Made by a program: the position numbers and the translations under genes. Under the pieces are notes generated by a model. The model was given only the letters and a program-made list of their open reading frames with translations. It had not been told where the DNA came from and did not search any database. From Parapristionchus giblindavisi (Eukaryota > Nematoda > Chromadorea > Rhabditida > Diplogasteridae): 64,000 nt of DNA. Below, one piece after another: positions 21,519 through 32,495 of this stretch. The stretch covers positions 703,001-767,000 of the forward strand of contig CALSFV010000049.1 in the NCBI GenBank assembly GCA_943737045.1. The letters are read 5' to 3'. Position 1 is the stretch's first letter; every line of letters starts with the position of its first letter.

Positions 21519-21999
21519 TTACCTTCCAGGTGTAGGGAGCCCCAAAATGAAAATTGCATATTGACATGAGACTTGGGGGCTGGTAGAACATGCCTAGAGA
21601 TGTCCAAAAATGGTCCTAGCTCATTTCACCATTTTCTCTGTATTCCCATGAATTATAAATTTAGCTCGATTTTCTCGTAACAAGCTTGATTTAATGTGCA
21701 TGCAACTTGTACATTTTTGTACATTCTTTTATCAAACTAAAACCTCATTAAAATCGAAAAGTCATCGAAAATGAGCATTTTCAGGAACAACAACATTTAA
21801 ACATTTTTCGGATTGAATTTTGAAATTTCCGAACACTGCATTAAAAATCAAATAATAAAGGCAATCCTGTTCAGCGTACCTCATGAAGAGAAGCGAGCAG
21901 CGCTCGGATGTTGCAATCCTTGCCCTTTGTCCTGTCGATGATCTACAATCAATCAATCGATATTACTCACCAAAGCATCATAACCATAAAGCTTAAAAT
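21519..21999. other. Left arm of the composite, inner part 3
   Basis: Inverted counterpart of about 30,895-31,350, including GAACACTGCAT and a GATCTACAATCAATCAATCG segment. No coding signal. Confidence 0.65.
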
Positions 22000-22162
22000 C
22001 ATAGGTGGCCACGCTGGGGGAAAGGCTGTGCGCAAATCGGGAAAATGGGAGGCAAGGCTGTGCGCATTGATATTTTTTTACGAATTCGACTTAAAATTTT
22101 CCAATTTTAGCGATGCAAGGCTATGTGCGCAGAAAAATATCGTTTTCACGCGCCCATCTATG
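22000..22162. mobile_element. 163-bp hAT-type MITE with perfect 8-bp TSD
   Basis: The ends are CATAGGTGG and CCATCTATG, and CTTAAAAT is duplicated at 21,992-21,999 and 22,163-22,170. The opposite arm (around 30,890-30,905) has the single unduplicated CTTAAAAT context, a direct empty site. Internal words GGCAAGGCTGTGCGCA are shared with 38,361 and with the fragment at 262-352. Confidence 0.9.
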
Positions 22163-22351
22163 CTTAAAATTCAATCTTTCAATAATAACCAGTATCCCAT
22201 CTATGGCATTACCGTATTTCAATTAATCAATACTAGCAAATAATCTACCGTATTCTAGTTAATCAATACCTCCTACTGTGCACTAATCAATCCCCTTAAC
22301 CTATGTAACGTTACATCCGTGGTGTATGAAAATTTTTGTAATTCTATAATA
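22163..22351. other. Left arm of the composite, inner part 4
   Basis: Counterpart of 30,712-30,895. It contains repeated TACCGTATT / AATCAATAC words. Ends at the mariner-type TTAGGTTGG terminus. Confidence 0.6.
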
Positions 22352-22650
22352 TTAGGTTGGTGCAGAAGTCATTGCCATTTTTTGATTGGCACATATCTCG
22401 TGACCGGAGCGTTTACTAACTTTGCGGTGGCAGGAGGTTAACAACAATTGCCACCCTTCAGAATTTATAGTGTTCACGAATTCAGTGGGCCTTCTCCCCC
22501 TTAAGTTTGTCCTAATAATAGTCCATCTCCGCCATGTTCAACTTTACTTCTCATTTTCTCACACCACTAAGCGCGATGTGGAACGCCAGTTGGCCAACGG
22601 CCCGCGGATCATTGGGGTTTTATTTCTCTGGAAAACAGTTTTCCGTGAGA
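22352..22650 (+). mobile_element. Mariner-type end and possible N-terminal transposase remnant
   Basis: TTAGGTTGGTGCAGAAGTCA follows a TA, and closely resembles the terminal repeat of Hsmar1/cecropia-type mariners (TTAGGTTGGTGCAAAAGT). An open frame downstream includes HLRHVQLYFSFSHTTKR, distantly like the IRHxLLYxF start of mariner transposases. The opposite mariner end is not seen. The same sequence occurs inverted at 30,420-30,711 in the right arm. Confidence 0.6.
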
Positions 22651-22663
22651 ATGTTTTCCCGAT

Positions 22664-23529
22664 CAGACATGGTCCATGGTTATCCCATGGGATAGACCCA
22701 CCCGCAAAATTTTGAAAAAGTAGGATACCCACCCGCATAATTTCGAAAAATATCGACTTGTAAAAATTATTGAATAATCAGGTCCAAGAAATTTAAAGGA
22801 AAGAGTATGGTAGCAAATTGAATAATGAGTACGAATATCATAAGAGTACTATCTTTAAGATTTCAGTGAAGCGACAATAGTACGCTGTGTCGGAATTTAA
22901 CGTTACCAAGAATTGAAATATGAATTGATTCAAAAAATTTGATTTTTCGTTTAGAGAGTCGCGTACCGACAGAGAACACAGTGAACAATAAGAAATATGA
23001 AAATAATAGTGGGAAAGTGTTGTTTGGAGGGGTGCAGTTTCAGGCATGATTATCGCGTACAGAATTTATTTTTCCTATTTCCTTGGTCTTAGCATATAAA
23101 AATTATTTTTTGCGTCATTTCTCGTCGCGTACCGACAGAGATTCCAATTTTCCATATGGAAATGCAAAACGAACGCGTCAAACTCATTTGCCAGAGCGTT
23201 ATCCCACCGTACGTACCATGGGATAACGCGCTGGAAATCCTCTTAAACGCAATAATTACTAAATATCTTGAGTTTCATGTTTTTCTCTGTCGGTACCCGA
23301 TCAGATTGAGATACTATGCATGTAATATAGTGCAGTATTCAGCGAAATCGCATATTATTAAAATCAGTTCTCGTTCTTACTGTAAGTTAAATAGTCTAAC
23401 TGGATTGTGCCTACTATTGCAAACTGATTCTATTTCCCCTATTTTGTGCACCCACCCGCATTTTTTTGCCGAAAATCTACGTTATCCACCCGCATTTTTT
23501 GGCCGTGGGATAACCATGGACCATGTCTG
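22664..23529. mobile_element. 866-bp TIR element with 9-bp TSD
   Basis: The ends CAGACATGGTCCATGGTTAT and its inverse are flanked by TTTCCCGAT at 22,655-22,663 and 23,530-23,538. CCCACCCGCA words repeat just inside both ends. A hairpin of GCGTTATCCCA around CCGTACGTACCA is at 23,196-23,229. A 9-bp duplication is characteristic of Mutator-like elements; no transposase is present. It is inserted across the left border of the element at 23,537. Confidence 0.85.
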
Positions 23530-23536
23530 TTTCCCG

Positions 23537-23724
23537 ATACATGGGCGCCGACATGGGGGTGCCCCTGTAAAATTAGGGCTTTTCGAAAATTTGTGGAATT
23601 CCCCCTGTAAAAATGACGTTTAGGTGAAATGTTCGGGAAAAAAGTGAAGGCCCCCTGTAAAATTAACCATTTTTCGTTCGGATGCCCCCTGTGGAATCGA
23701 GCTCCAGGTGCCCCGCCCATGTAT
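23537..23724. mobile_element. 188-bp TIR element interrupted at its left border
   Basis: The ends are ATACATGGGCG and CGCCCATGTAT. The flanks TTTCCCG (left) and GGTTTTCCCGG (right) suggest an older duplication of about 9 bp, GTTTTCCCG. CCCCCTGTAAAAT-type words repeat inside. The opposite arm (30,400-30,420) lacks both this and its neighbour. Confidence 0.7.
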
Positions 23725-24040
23725 GGTTTTCCCGGAAATGATCATTTTCCAGGAAACCGGTTTTTACGTATACGTGGAGCAAAGCAAACATTCTCAAGGA
23801 AAACGATCAACTGGACAATTACCATTAGACTAAGGGTGTTAGTTGAAGGAGTTGGTATAAGGCGGTGGATAAGGTTTGATCTGATCTGCATATGGCGAAT
23901 TGCATATAGCAAGCCGAATTCTCCGAATCATATGCAAAATTTTTATTCAATCAAATTCAGGCAAAATACCGTGTGTTGTGGTAGAGTTATCATTTTGAGA
24001 CGCAAATTTAAAGTGGCCGGAATTTAAAACTGATTTTGTT
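23725..24040. other. Left arm of the composite, innermost matched part
   Basis: Inverted counterpart of about 30,072-30,415 through CGGCCACTTTAAATTTGCG. Similarity ends at the GAGGGGGT / ACCCCC-like boundary near 24,040. Confidence 0.65.
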
Positions 24041-24361
24041 TGAGGGGGTCGCTCTCCCTTTAATTCACGGTCGATGGCGTGCATGTCTATACCACGGGTC
24101 TCCTGTAAGCTTCCCACGCGTTGGCAACACATAGTGGACAAGGATGGTACACACTACTAATCTCGGTACGTTGTCATTAGTTAGCAATGCTATAATTGAA
24201 ATAGCGACAAAGACATATGCACGAACCTAATAAATATATCATTCGATTCTAGAGCGTGCCCATCGGCAGATCACGATAGATAATTTAATTATAAATAGAG
24301 AAGCAAAGAAACGGACGGGAATTGTTAACGGGACAGTGACAAGAGATGATTAATGACTGCT
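24041..24361. other. Unmatched spacer, no gene seen
   Basis: Begins the roughly 6-kb spacer of the composite. No exon, RNA gene or inverted repeat is recognised. Confidence 0.45.
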
Positions 24362-24495
24362 GAGGCCGTACGCATGAACGTCGACAAACGTGACGTCACA
24401 AACGTAGGCGGAGGCCGTTTGCCAAAGATCCTCCCCACGTTTGTGACGTCACATCTGTCGACAAACCGTTTGTCGACGTTCATGCATACGACCTC
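24362..24495. repeat. Palindromic CRE-core MITE, copy 2
   Basis: Ends GAGGCCGTACGCATGAACG and, inverted, CGTTCATGCATACGACCTC. Contains AAACGTGACGTCACAAACG and TTTGTGACGTCACATCTG. Confidence 0.75.
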
Positions 24496-24828
24496 TGAGT
24501 TCACGATATTCTGCTGACCTCAGGATATTGCCCGTATCTCTACAAGCCACGTTACGAAAAGTTAGTTCAATAAAATTTATATCATCCACTAGCCACACAG
24601 CACGCCTAGAGTAATTCAATTTCTTTCAATAGAGACTTGCCTCGAAATATAATACATTAACCCCTCTCAAATACCGTACCTTCTTATTGCCTGCGTACGG
24701 CCGATTGATGCCGTCAAGGCGGATCACGAGTAGTTAGCCCTAATCTGCAAATTTTGTGAAAATAAAAACTAATCAATAAAATTGGCCGAAAAATCGAAAT
24801 CAGTCAATAGCATAGTAATATACCGTAC

Positions 24829-25218
24829 CTTCTGCTGCTGTTGATTGAGCGGCAAGATGCTGCCAGGAGATGTTCTCGATGATGAGACTGCTGCAAGTTG
24901 TGCATGTTAGTCTTGGTCAAATTAACCACTTCTATAAACACAGACGGCGAAACAGCAATACAATGAAAAATATCGACAGTAGTAAAGATTCAATAAATCA
25001 ATCTTTATCAGTTTCACATATTGGATACTATAGATAGCAGATCGATATTGAGCCGTTGCTACTTTCTCAAATTTTGCCGGAAAAACATGATTCAATAATA
25101 ATAGTTCAAAAGCTGTGAAAAGAAAAGAAAATCAGAGAAAAACTTACTGGTATGACTTCGAGAAACAATGATCCTGTTGATTATGAAGACGGAGCCCTAT
25201 GTGAATCCAGCAAGCCAT
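24829..25218 (-). pseudogene. Exon-like pair in the left arm of the central palindrome
   Basis: A minus-strand ATG at 25,218 opens MACWIHIGLRLHNQQDHCFS, ending at a GTAAGT donor (exon 25,218-25,148). After an intron ending TTGCAG, a second segment (24,890-24,829) continues in phase as SLIIENISWQHLAAQSTAAE to a GTACGG donor. The mirrored pair on the plus strand (26,104-26,174 and 26,432-26,492) keeps the splice sites, but its second exon has an in-frame TGA. I do not recognise the protein. A captured gene fragment is possible; chance open frames are the alternative. Confidence 0.3.
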
Positions 25219-26706
25219 TTCTTAAGTCCCCAAAGACGTGAAATCGGTAGTGGAAGAGATAACGCACATGACGAATGTAGATGAACAATCGAGAATTAAT
25301 CCGAGAAGAAGACTCTGGAATTAGAAGATATTACGAAAGAGAAGGGAGCTATGGGAAGGATATTAAATGACAAATTCCGAAAAGTAGATAGGGGACCTGA
25401 TGGCTTGTGTCAACAACATTCAGGACTGTTAGAGACCTATATAACGTTCGCACCCCATTTACAATTATCTTGTCGACTTTCGCAGAAGGGTGTGAATACA
25501 GAAAGGTAGTGCTTACCAAAATTGACTTGGGACAACGGAAAGACCTTCGTTTGAAGTTAAATAAGCATAGGTAGATCTACCGGTAGTCATAGTTTGACCT
25601 TCTGAAATGGTTGAGTCTGATAATACAGAGAAAGTAGTTTTAAAAGCGCAAAAATAAATGCCATGAAACGATAAACAAGTAAAATATGCAAAAACAGTGA
25701 TTATAATCGCGATTAGATGAAATAGCAGAGCAGTCAGAGAAGCAGAGTGCTCAGTCTTTGTGGGTTAGAGAGCTAGAGTATCTGGCATTTTGCCAAATTC
25801 TCTAATCGCTTACAACTGCCAAGTTTTTCATATACGCGTACTATTTATAGCTATTTTGCTGTTTTGCTCTTTCCACTCTTTTGCCCTCGTCACGTGTCCG
25901 TATCCGGCGGACGCACAAATTGCGGTCATTTAGCCGCGGCGGACAATTTTCGTCAAACACTTACTTTGTCGTCTTGATGGTCTTGATCTTTGGTCGCCAC
26001 TAAATTGATCGTGTTTCAGTCAGTTCCATGTCTACATTCGTCACGTGCGTTATCTCTTCCACTACCGATTTCACGTCTTTGGGGACTTAAGAAATGGCAG
26101 CCGATGGCTTGCTGGATTCACATAGGGCTCCGTCTTCATAATCAACAGGATCATTGTTTCTCGAAGTCATGCCAGTAAGTTTTTCTCTGATTTTCTTTTC
26201 TTTTCACAGCTTTTGAACTATTATTATTGAATCATGTTTTTCCGGCAAAATTTGAGAAAGTAGCAACGGCTCAATATCGATCTGCTATCTATAGTATCCA
26301 ATATGTGAAACTGATAAAGATTGATTTATTGAATCTTTACTACTGTCGATATTTTTCATTGTATTGCTGTTTCGCCATCTGTGTTTATAGAAGTGGTTAA
26401 TTTGACCAAGACTAACATGCACAACTTGCAGCAGTCTCATCATCGAGAACATCTCCTGGCAGCATCTTGCCGCTCAATGAGACCATAAGAAGGTACGGTA
26501 TTTGAGAGGGGTAATGTATTATATTTCGAATGTATTATATTTCGAGGCAAGGCTACTTTAGATCTTCTCCGTTGAAAGGATTTGTATTTCTGTAGGCATG
26601 TCGTGTGGCTAGTGGGTGATAACATTTTTTACTGAACTAATTTGTGGTAATGTGGCTTGTAGACATACGGGAAATATCCTGAGATCAACAGAATATCGTG
26701 AACTCA

Positions 26707-26840
26707 GAGGCCGTATACATGAACGTCGACAAACGGTTTGTCGACATATGTGACGTCACAAGCGTGGGGGGAGGATCTTTGGCAAACGGCCTCCTCCTAC
26801 GGTTGTGACGTCACGTTTGTCGACGTTCATGCATACGAGG
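26707..26840. repeat. Palindromic CRE-core MITE, copy 3
   Basis: The left end is GAGGCCGTATACATGAACG. The right end is decayed (GTTCATGCATACGAGGTAG). Internal TGTGACGTCACAAGCG and GTTGTGACGTCACGTTTG keep the CRE-like octamers. Confidence 0.72.
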
Positions 26841-27362
26841 TAGGAGCTCCCAGTGGATCTGGTCATTCACGGACCACAAGATACATAGCATCACTTTTTT
26901 GGGGTGATGGTGAACATGAATTTTTTTACTGATAAGATATATTTTGCTTGCAAGTTCGATTCCAAGCTATCTCACAGAGACTGGGTTTCTTTGTAGGCCA
27001 AAATCCGTAGAAATACGAAAATAACTCTGCTCCCAGGGGTATTTTGCCAAAATGGTCAACATGAAAAGTCTTCTTTTTCGGATACCTATCGAATGGTATA
27101 TGTCCCATCCCAAACAGACTGCCCTTGTTAGAAGAATAATCTACAAATGTTAGCTAGATCGGGTGACGAGAAATGACTAAAAACGCTAGACACTTTCAAG
27201 GCATGAGAGATATCCACCAGTTCAATGAATGAAAATAAATCAAATGAGTCGACTGCGCGCCTTTGCACGAATAAGTTTTTAATTATCATATTAATACCGT
27301 GTGCACGATATTTTATTCATTAATTAGTGAGAAATCATTTCTGAACGATCGCACGTTTGCGG
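26841..27362. other. Spacer between central palindrome and hAT copy 2
   Basis: AT-rich, with no inverted repeat or exon recognised. The only open frames are about 60 residues long, without features. Confidence 0.45.
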
Positions 27363-27765
27363 ATCTCTAGCATACGTGGGCGGGCATTGCCGCTGGAAAT
27401 GAAAATCGGGGGGGGTCGAAGGGGTTTCGGACGCAAAAATCGGGGGGTCGGATGCAAAAAAATCGAGCATTTAAACACAAACGAGAAAAAAATGAGAACC
27501 AAAAATGTACAAGCTGTTTACACGGTTAACAATTTTCATTTACAGTAAGATTTCAAATTTCCAAGGTGGGTGTTAGTTAGGTCAGCTTTGTAACCAGTAA
27601 TTTTAATTTTCTCTTTTTAAATGATTTAAAACCACTAAACGACTAAATCATACCAATATATATGACACATTAATCCTAAGTCGTCACAAGCTATCGATCC
27701 TAGTTGGTGGTTTGAGCAAAAAAGGTTTCAAGTGTTCTCTAGTTAAGTGCAGGTAAGAATTTTTT

Positions 27766-28084
27766 CTAAGTCCTTATATAGAGAGGAAGAGTATTTAAAC
27801 TTAGAGTCATGAGCTGTTACTGCACGCGCATCGGCTAGGTGATATAAGAAAATGATAAACCAAAAATGAACTCATTTCATAAAGAACTTAAGGCTCCGGG
27901 GGGTATTGCCGCTGGGCTGCCGCTCAGCGGCAGCCTAGCGGCAATACCCCCCGGAGCAAATACTACTTAACCAAATGAGTTCTTTTTTGGTTTATCATTT
28001 TCTTATATTGTCTTTAGGTTGCGCGCACAGTAACAGTTTATGACTCTAAGCTTAAATACTCCTCCTGTCTATATAAGGACTTAG
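27766..28084. repeat. 319-bp palindrome inside hAT-like copy 2
   Basis: Mirror of the structure at 20,192-20,510, with the GC-rich hairpin at 27,893-27,957. Its presence in both copies shows that it belonged to the element before they spread. Confidence 0.78.
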
Positions 28085-28715
28085 AAAAAAAAAGTTCAAA
28101 GTTCAATTTTCAAAAAAAAGTTTTTTTAAGACCAAGTTTTCTGGACGAATCAGAAGATTTGGAAACTAACCATGATGTTAAAAAAAGGTGTCAAAAATAT
28201 ATTTCATATCATGACCTAATTGTGGGATGATATTTCTTATATGATCTTTGATCTTTGCCCTCAGTATGTCTTTCTGTCGTTCATCAAATGAAATAATTTG
28301 TTCTGTCATTCATTTATTATTCATTTAAACACATTTATCAAGAATTATAATTCAATAAGAATAAGAATAAGCTGAATTCCTCGATTTCTAGTAGACTGTC
28401 GTGCTCCATGCAACACGAGTTGATGACAAAAATGTTTCGATTATTGGCGAAAATGTGGAAAGATACTTACTCATTGTCAGCTTATCTGTTTTCGAGAATT
28501 CCGTGAAGAGTTTAGCTGTTCCTCCCGATAGCTTCACTTTCTCTTTATCTTTCTCTCTCTCTATCTCGTTTCGTCCTCTTTCTGCTTTAGCAAGCTCTCA
28601 TTTCTCGATTCATTGTGTGCAACTACTAATGTTTATTCAATCAATTCAAAACTCTTTATTCATTCAATTAAAAATTCAATGTTCATTCAATTCAAAATTC
28701 TTTATGCATACAATT

Positions 28716-28932
28716 CACAGCGTTTCGAGAGCGGAATTTAGCGAGGCGACGAGAGAAAAAAGAGGGACAAAGAGAGGCGAGAGAGACTGCAGACAGTTAG
28801 AGACACGCGACGCGACACGCGACGCATGCAAGGGCGCGGAGGAGAGAGACTCCGCCCCCTCAGTTGATGTGCATTATTGGCATCTTGCCAAAAATTCTAT
28901 TTCCGCTCTCCCCACAGGGCTGAAACGCTGTG
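28716..28932. mobile_element. 217-bp GC-rich TIR insertion within hAT copy 2
   Basis: The ends are CACAGCGTTTC and GAAACGCTGTG, with CAATT repeated on both sides. Copy 1 lacks it and retains one CAATT, confirming insertion. The interior contains GACACGCGACGCGACACGCG, much richer in GC than its surroundings. Confidence 0.75.
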
Positions 28933-29180
28933 CAATTCGGTTACGATTCAAGCAAAATACAAAATTAAATCTTGATTTAGAACGTCAAATCGATTCATAT
29001 TACTGTATCAGAGGACGAAACGCGGTAGAACTCGTCCTGTATGGCCATCCGGTGGGTCCTGAAAATTTGTCATTTTGAGTGATTTTTTTGGAAAATCGGG
29101 GGGGGGGGGTGGGGTCGGGTGCCAAAATCGGGGGGGTATTGCCGCTAGCGGCAGTGGTGCCCACGTATGATCTCTAGGGT

Positions 29181-29932
29181 GGACAATTCGACAACGCCCA
29201 TTTCAGCAACGGATCATAAAACGGTTGGGTGATGGCCCATCGCAAAAAAGTTGTACTATTGTTATCAGTAGGTGTGCACGGTATTGGGCTACCATGACCG
29301 TCAGGAATCGCGAACTTGATTTTTTTTTCATTCAACCCATGACCGTTCATTACCAGGGGGTCGAAATTGACCGAAGTCGAAAAATCACGATGGCCCGAGA
29401 TCAAATACTAGTTGCCATTATGCCAACAGTGAGCCAACTTTTATCTTTCTGGATACCGTAACCCGAACTACCGTAATCGCACCGGGGTTTGTCGTGAATT
29501 TCGCTACAATATTAAAGGGTACGGTAGCAAGATTAAGGTTGCTCTGGTTACGGTATCCAGAAAGATAAAAGTTGGCTCACTGTTGATATAATGGTAACTA
29601 GTATTTCATCTCGGGCCATCATGAATTTTTCGACTTAGTTCAATTTCGACCATGAACTCCGGGTCATGCATCGAATGAAAAAAATCAGTTCGCAATTCCT
29701 GACGGTTACGGTACTCCAATACCGTACACTTCTACTGATAACAATGGTACAACTTGTGTTGCCACACTGTCTAGAACCTAATGGCCGAAACAGTGAATCT
29801 CGCCTCTACTAATAACTACTTTAGATTCATTAATATCTAATTTTATGAGTACATTTGCATGTTTAACTATTTCATATTTCGCTTATAATAGCCCTCTTCC
29901 AACCGTTTTATGATCCGTTGCCGAATTGTCCC
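29181..29932. mobile_element. 752-bp foldback element
   Basis: Starts GGACAATTCG and ends CGAATTGTCC. Arms of about 300 bp pair through CGGATCATAAAACGGTTGG and GATACCGTAACC... blocks, meeting near 29,500. It starts four bases after the right target duplication of hAT copy 2. A poly-C run follows it. No coding signal. Confidence 0.75.
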
Positions 29933-30071
29933 CCCCCCCCCCCAGAACTTTTGTGTAGCGTTCGAACCTCGAGGGTTCGAATCCCCCTGCAAATCAACTT
30001 TGCCGATTTTTCGTAGTGCGGGAGGCTGCAAGCCAAAGTTAAATGCAGGGATTTCCCTCCAATGAACCGCT
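29933..30071. other. Spacer with B-box-like sequence
   Basis: After a poly-C run, GGGTTCGAATCCCCC at 29,972-29,986 fits an RNA polymerase III B box. No A box or tRNA fold accompanies it convincingly. Confidence 0.35.
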
Positions 30072-31350
30072 GTCCCCCTTGAAAAAAATCAGTTTTTAAT
30101 TCCGGCCAATTTAAATTTGCGTCTCACAGCGAAAAATCTATCACATCATACGATGTTTTGCCTAAATTTGATTGAATAGAAATTTTGCCTATCAATTTTA
30201 CATATCATACGGATAATTCGGCTTGCTATATGCAATTCGCCATATGCAGATCCGATCAAACCTTATCCCGCGCCTTATACCAACTCCTTCAATTAACACC
30301 CATAGTCTAATGGTAATTGTCCATTTGATCGTTTTCCTTGAGAATGTTTGCTTTGCTCCATGCATACGTAAAAACCGGTTTCCTGGAAAACGATCATTTA
30401 CTGGGAATACATTTTTATGGAAAACTGTTTTCCAGAAAAATAAAATCGCAATGATCCGCGGGCCATTGGCCAACTGGCGTTCCACATCGCGCTTAGTGGT
30501 GTGAGAAAATGAGAAGTAAAGTTGAACATGGCGGAGATGGACTATTATTAGGACAAACTTAAGGGGGAGAAGGCCCACTGAATTCGTGAACACTATAAAT
30601 TCTGAAGGGTGGCAATTGTTGTTAACCTCCTGCCACCGCAAAGTTAGTAAACGCTCCGGTCACGAGATATGTGCCAATCAAAAAATGGCAATGACTTCTG
30701 CACCAACCTAATATTATAGAATTACAAAAATTTTCATACACCACGGATGTAACGTTACATAGGTTAAGGTAGATGATTGATTAGTGCACAGTAGGAGGTA
30801 TTGATTAACTAGAATACGGTAGATTATTTGCTAGTATTGATTAATTGAAATACGGTAATGCCATAGATGGGATACTGGTTATTATTGAAAGATTGAATTT
30901 TAAGCTTTATGGTTATGATGCTTTGGTGAGTAATATCGATTGATTGATTGTAGATCAGCGACATGACAGAGGGCAAGGATTGCAACATCCCAGCGCTGCT
31001 CGCGTCTATTCATGAGGTACGCTGAACAGGATTCCCTTTGTTATTTGATTTTTGATGCAGTGTTCGGAAATTTCAAAATTCACGAAAATCCGGAAAAGGT
31101 TTTTTCAAGTGTTCGTGTGAAAATTCTCATTTTCCAGTGATGTTTTAGTTTTGATAAAAGTATGTACAAAAATGTACAAGTTGCATGCACATTAAATCAT
31201 GCTTTTCACGAGAAAATCGAGCTAAATTTATAATTCATGGGAATAGAGCGAAAATGGTTAAATGTGCTAGGACCATTTTTGGACATCTCTAGGCATGTTC
31301 TACCAGCCCCCAAGTCTCATGTCAGTATGCAATTTTCATTTTGGGTCGCT

Positions 31351-32495
31351 AAAGTGAATTCCCAACTTTGAGCTCGAATTTCTCGCTTCTGGCGCGTTTT
31401 AGCGGAAAAGTGGCAAAAGAGTGATAACCGCACTTTTTTCCAGCTCTATCGATCTAAACCAAACAAAGGTCATGAAAATACCTGTGAACAGATGTACTCC
31501 TCGGGGAAATAACTCAAAAATTGAGGAAAATGAGGTGCTCTTCTTCCAGTATGTTGTTAAGTTTTGCATGCGCTTTCTAATGAGGTATTTGCGAAAAAAA
31601 CGTTCACGCGTTCGTATGGTTCATCCCCTTGGAAATTCCCTGATGATTTGAATTCATTTTCAACCCATTCCTTATCATTCCGTTCTGCACCGCGCGGTAC
31701 GGAATGAAACATATCGTTTTCTGTTGTCCGTTGATTTCTTATTGTTAGTCTTTTGAAAACGTTATTTATCATACATTGTTATTGAATTATCAGGTTGAGT
31801 CAGAATTAACCGTGGATTTTGAACGTCAACTTTGATTTGAAATTTCTTTGTAGCCGTCATCAGTGCCGGTGGTCTTCTGCCAAAGTGTGGAGGAGGTGTT
31901 ATCACAAAAGAACGGCAAAAGTTCAAATTCGAACCAGAAATAATCCACAGTTAATTCTGACTCAATCTAATCGTAGGGCATGATTAGCTGATAGGAAGAT
32001 TTCCTTTATCTTCGAAAAAACAAGCCATCGTGACTATCCATTCCCTTCTTCAAGACACATTAAATACTCTGAAAAAGACAAGAGGGCAATGATTTTTTAA
32101 TCCCGGCTGTAGGTGCAGCCGTTGATATTGGACATTGTTTGTGAAGGGTGAAGGGGTCGAAAAACGTAATAAAAATGACAAAGAATTTAAGTGAAGGAAT
32201 GAAAAGAAATGGGTTGAAAATGACTTCTAATCATCAGGAAGTTTCCAAGGGGATGAACCATAACGTTTTTTTTTCGCCAACCACTCATTAGAAAGTGCAT
32301 GCAAAACTTAATGGCATATTCGAAGAAGAGCACCTCCTTTCCCTAATTTTTTGAGTTATTTGTCCCGAAGAGTAGCTCTGTTCACAGGCATTTCCTTGTC
32401 CTCTGTTTGGTTTAGATCGATAGAACTCGAAAAAAGAGCGGGGGTCACTCTTGTGACACTTTTTCCTTAAAACGCACCAGAAGCGAGAAATAAAT
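31351..32495. mobile_element. Mariner-related inverted-arm element, short-core copy
   Basis: Arms beginning AAAGTGAATTCCCAACTTT match those at 16,452-18,469. The core is only about 200 bp (31,790-31,985), itself inverted around a unique centre, and lacks the helix-turn-helix and PSDYW pieces. The two cores differ by different internal deletions. Confidence 0.68.

Larger units (their letters stand above)
24362..26840. repeat. Central 2.5-kb palindrome
   Basis: Arms of roughly 850-930 bp (24,362-25,290 and 25,990-26,840) mirror each other at high identity around a spacer of about 700 bp. Each outer end is a complete copy of the CRE-core palindromic MITE (24,362-24,495; 26,707-26,840). The left arm has about 150 bp, including an exon-like piece, that the right arm lacks. 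The spacer (25,291-25,989) shows nothing coding. Confidence 0.82.
27371..29169. mobile_element. hAT-like nonautonomous element, copy 2 (inverted)
   Basis: Same family as 19,320-20,906 but in the opposite orientation. The ends CATACGTGGGC / GCCCACGTATG are flanked by a perfect 8-bp duplication ATCTCTAG (27,363-27,370 and 29,170-29,177). It is longer than copy 1 mainly because of a 217-bp element at 28,716. Separate target duplications show that the two copies inserted independently and were not made by arm duplication. Confidence 0.88.

Noticed and set aside
22422..22715. A 97-residue open frame conserved in both composite arms
   Set aside because: Conservation follows from arm duplication. 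Only a weak similarity to a mariner N-terminus was noted, and it crosses an element boundary.
28401..29078. A 225-residue open frame across hAT-like copy 2
   Set aside because: It spans the 217-bp insertion and low-complexity TCTCT sequence. The matching frame in copy 1 is shorter, and no transposase motif is present.
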